NCBI GenBank assembly: GCA_963691815.1
Contig: OY829645.1
Coordinates: 19,815,951 to 19,879,950, forward strand
DNA from: Echiichthys vipera
Taxonomy: Eukaryota > Chordata > Actinopteri > Perciformes > Trachinidae
DNA length: 64,000 nt
Direction: 5' to 3'
Shown here: positions 61,986-64,000 of the stretch, in pieces
How positions within the stretch are numbered: the first letter of the stretch is position 1
Layout of the letters: each line of letters opens with the position of its first letter
The notes under the pieces: model-generated
Database searches by the model: none
The model's input: only the letters and a program-made list of their open reading frames with translations
What the model was told of the DNA's origin: nothing
Position numbers and translations under genes: made by a program

Positions 61986-63640
61986 CACTTTTTTTTTTGG
62001 GTGACATTTTAGGGGAAGCTAAGTTTCCCTTGCAGTCTTACAGCAATTGCCACTGATACAGGCACCAGTCAAACCACAGTGCCTCACTACCAGCTACTTT
62101 ACACACGGAGCCACCAGTCTGGCCCATCTACTCAGAGGACAGCAAAATAAGACCATGCAACAGAGAGAGAGGAGAGAAGAGGAGAGGAGGAGAAGATGAA
62201 AGAATGACAGTTATGTGTTACGCTGGTAATTGTCACAGAGCATAATACATTCTAATTGAATATAACTGATAAACATGCATTTAAACAGGCTTTTGTGTTT
62301 ATGTCTCACAGGTACATGCTAACGCTCGCAGAACGAGCGTTAGCAGCCCTATGAGATATATAAGCATGTTCTACACCGAACAGAGAAATCTGCAGAGAGG
62401 CATGCACAACAAACACATCCTCATACAAACAGAAAAACTGATGCGTGCATGAAAACAATTAGGACCAGGCTACCAGCCTGCATGACAGAGGTATCAGTTG
62501 TCCATGAAACTTATATTTACGACAAAGAAAAGAATTTCAAACCGTCACACAATAACTACAAGATGGAGGAAGTACAGAAAAAAGACTTTACAGCTTGGTT
62601 TCAAGCTTCTTCAGCACTATGTATTCGGGTTTTGGCTGTTAGCTGGAGGAAGCAAGACATTTGATAACTTTGCATTCATACTTGTTTTTATTAAGTACTG
62701 TAGAAAATGGAATAAAATGACACAATAAAGTAATGCTTCCTAGAAAACTAAATTATGAATTGAAAAGGAATGGGCATTTTGCTATCTTGGCTGTTATTTT
62801 TACAAAGCATGCTTTAATTTTTTTTTTCTCCAGTGTTCAAGCTTGTTTCCCCTTTGGAGCATACGTGGAGTCCCTAAAAAATGTGAAAATGGAGAGCCAG
62901 GTACATGGGAAATATTTGTTCTGACAGTGTGAGAGGAAGTGAGGGTGTGCTGAAAGGGTGAAGGGGGGAGCAGAAATAGAGTTGTTTGTGAGTTCATTTT
63001 GAGCTCCATTATCTATCTAGTATCTGCTCTCCACCCACTTCTAGATGCTGATGATGCAGGTGGCCCGTTGAGGAAAGCACCTATTAATCTCTCCCTGGCC
63101 ATCTACCTATCTGTTTGCCCATTTCAGCTCATCCGATGACAAGCCACCCATGTCCATTCCACTATTCCTCTGCCTCCCCTCCATCTTTCAGATAATCAGT
63201 CCATCAACACATCCATCTGTGCACCAATCCTGCAATCATCTCCCCATCCATTTATCTCCCCATCATTCATCCATTTGTCTATCATCCATCCATCCATCCT
63301 AACACACACGCTTGCTTCCATCAGTTTACAGTGGCACCATCAAGAGTACATCTCAGTTGTTTAAAGTGCCTCACATGAATACAACCCGCTGTATGTTAGA
63401 CTTCCAAACAGCGAATGATATTCATCTTGTTGACTGCAATCAACATTTTATCAGCAAATAAGGTAATATTCAGCAAAGACAGTGGCCAACAGTTATCTGC
63501 TGTGTTGCATTAATTTTATAATATTGATGTTAAATGATTTTAAAACAGGTCTGTTTTATAATTACAGTCAGATATATGTTCCGCAGCAGAACTGTTAACA
63601 GCAAATGTCATGGTAGCCCTCCTCTCTCCCCTTTTTTTTG
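61986..63640. other. unique sequence, no gene seen
   Basis: 62160-62200 is GA-rich. 63090-63300 is a degenerate CCATC/CATC-rich stretch. 62310-62345 has a short inverted repeat (gctaacgctcg / cgagcgttagc). No coding region is supported; the 62449-62728 frames have no known motif. Confidence 0.4.
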
Positions 63641-63655
63641 TTTGTTGTTGTGTTC

Positions 63656-63835
63656 TGTAATGCTGTTACATTGGAGTGTCACTAGGAGACACCACTGAAT
63701 AACACAGGACCATGTATGTATGTGCGGAGAAGAAGAAGAGGCATCTGTGATGCTTGTACTTCCTGCTGAGCATGTTGAGAGTAAAGTTCCCATGAGTTAC
63801 AAAGGTTGTGTTCATTCTTCACTAAACCACAACGG
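63656..63835 (+). mobile_element. possible LTR at the start of an LTR retrotransposon
   Basis: Short candidate LTR (about 63666 tgttacattgg to about 63830 aaccaca), placed because a ggcgacgag leader motif and a gag-like frame follow at once. TG...CA ends are plausible, but the second LTR is outside the window and the limits are guesses. Confidence 0.4.
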
Positions 63836-63863
63836 CGACGAGAGTTTCGACAACGTTGACGAG

Positions 63864-64000
63864 ATGTCTGTGCACGTTCCTGCACATTCAAAGTTTTTGC
63901 CGTCCGACATGTGGCTTTGTATCTTCAACAACTACTTGGTAGTGATACATGCAACTGGGAACTCTTGGGCGACAGCTCAGAAGAGAGCTACTTTACTTCA
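63864..64000 (+). CDS. gag-like N-terminal fragment, runs off the window
   Basis: ATG at 63864 opens an uninterrupted 45-codon frame to the window end. It includes DMWLCIFNNYLVVIHATGNS and AQKRATLL, wording seen in the capsid-like start of Ty3/Gypsy-type retrotransposons of fish (a W..M/I F..YL...... block followed by a K R A x L L block). It lies just after the ggcgacgag motif common in the leader of such elements. The remainder is beyond 64000, so completeness cannot be judged. Confidence 0.5.
   Translation, partial: MSVHVPAHSKFLPSDMWLCIFNNYLVVIHATGNSWATAQKRATLL

Noticed and set aside
62310..62345. Short inverted repeat gctaacgctcg / cgagcgttagc
   Set aside because: 11-bp arms with a small spacer are noted, but there is no surrounding structure or context to support a function.

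Overview
The window looks like noncoding DNA from a ray-finned (teleost, probably percomorph) fish. The evidence is a dense mix of fish-typical mobile elements (L2, Rex1/Babar-like, Rex3/RTE, L1-Tx1, PIF-Harbinger, hAT-like, Tc1-like, a solo LTR, a tRNA-derived SINE) and very long TG/CA, GA/TC and TA microsatellites, set in AT-rich unique sequence. Most genes encoded here belong to retrotransposons. I could not find a host protein-coding gene I would stand behind. The nearest to one is a pair of exon-like segments with compatible splice sites at the left edge (380-673). Several AT-rich blocks full of TAATTA-type motifs look like conserved noncoding enhancers, so the window could be an intron of a large gene or a regulatory gene desert. 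Sequence alone cannot separate these.

Layout. 0-17 kb: mostly unique sequence with microsatellites, plus a tangled direct/inverted repeat structure at 6.0-8.0 kb. 17.2-26.1 kb: a retrotransposon cluster. It holds a decayed minus-strand L2 (ORF1 esterase and ORF2 endonuclease/RT, with an internal deletion marked by TTAGGG repeats), a decayed plus-strand Rex3/RTE, and a minus-strand Rex1/L2-group LINE. That LINE looks full length, with one intact 1013-codon ORF and a 7-bp target duplication. 26-36.5 kb: unique sequence with a hAT-like repeat (27.45-28.04 kb) and a LINE 3' end (31.67-32.3 kb). 36.5-41.1 kb: a decayed plus-strand LINE with an antisense Rex3 fragment inserted into its RT/C-terminal region. 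41.6-53.6 kb: a SINE, unique sequence, a fish repeat that also occurs at 6-7.4 kb, an L2 3' piece and a split Tc1-like remnant.

53.66-56.65 kb is a clear three-level nest: a DNA transposon with TACCCAGCTGG ends, a solo LTR inserted in its left terminus with a 5-bp ACCCA duplication, and a PIF-Harbinger derivative inside that LTR. 57.2 kb has a perfect 31-bp-arm palindrome next to a TG tract. 59.9-61.2 kb is an L1-Tx1 ORF1 relic. The right edge (63.65-64 kb) appears to enter an LTR retrotransposon, with the start of a gag-like reading frame running off the window.

Nothing here amounts to a new multi-gene biological system. The value lies in the nested insertions, the possibly young LINE copy, the telomere-like deletion scar, the long palindrome and a handful of candidate regulatory blocks. 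All family names come from recognising protein motifs and repeat ends by eye; no database was searched.
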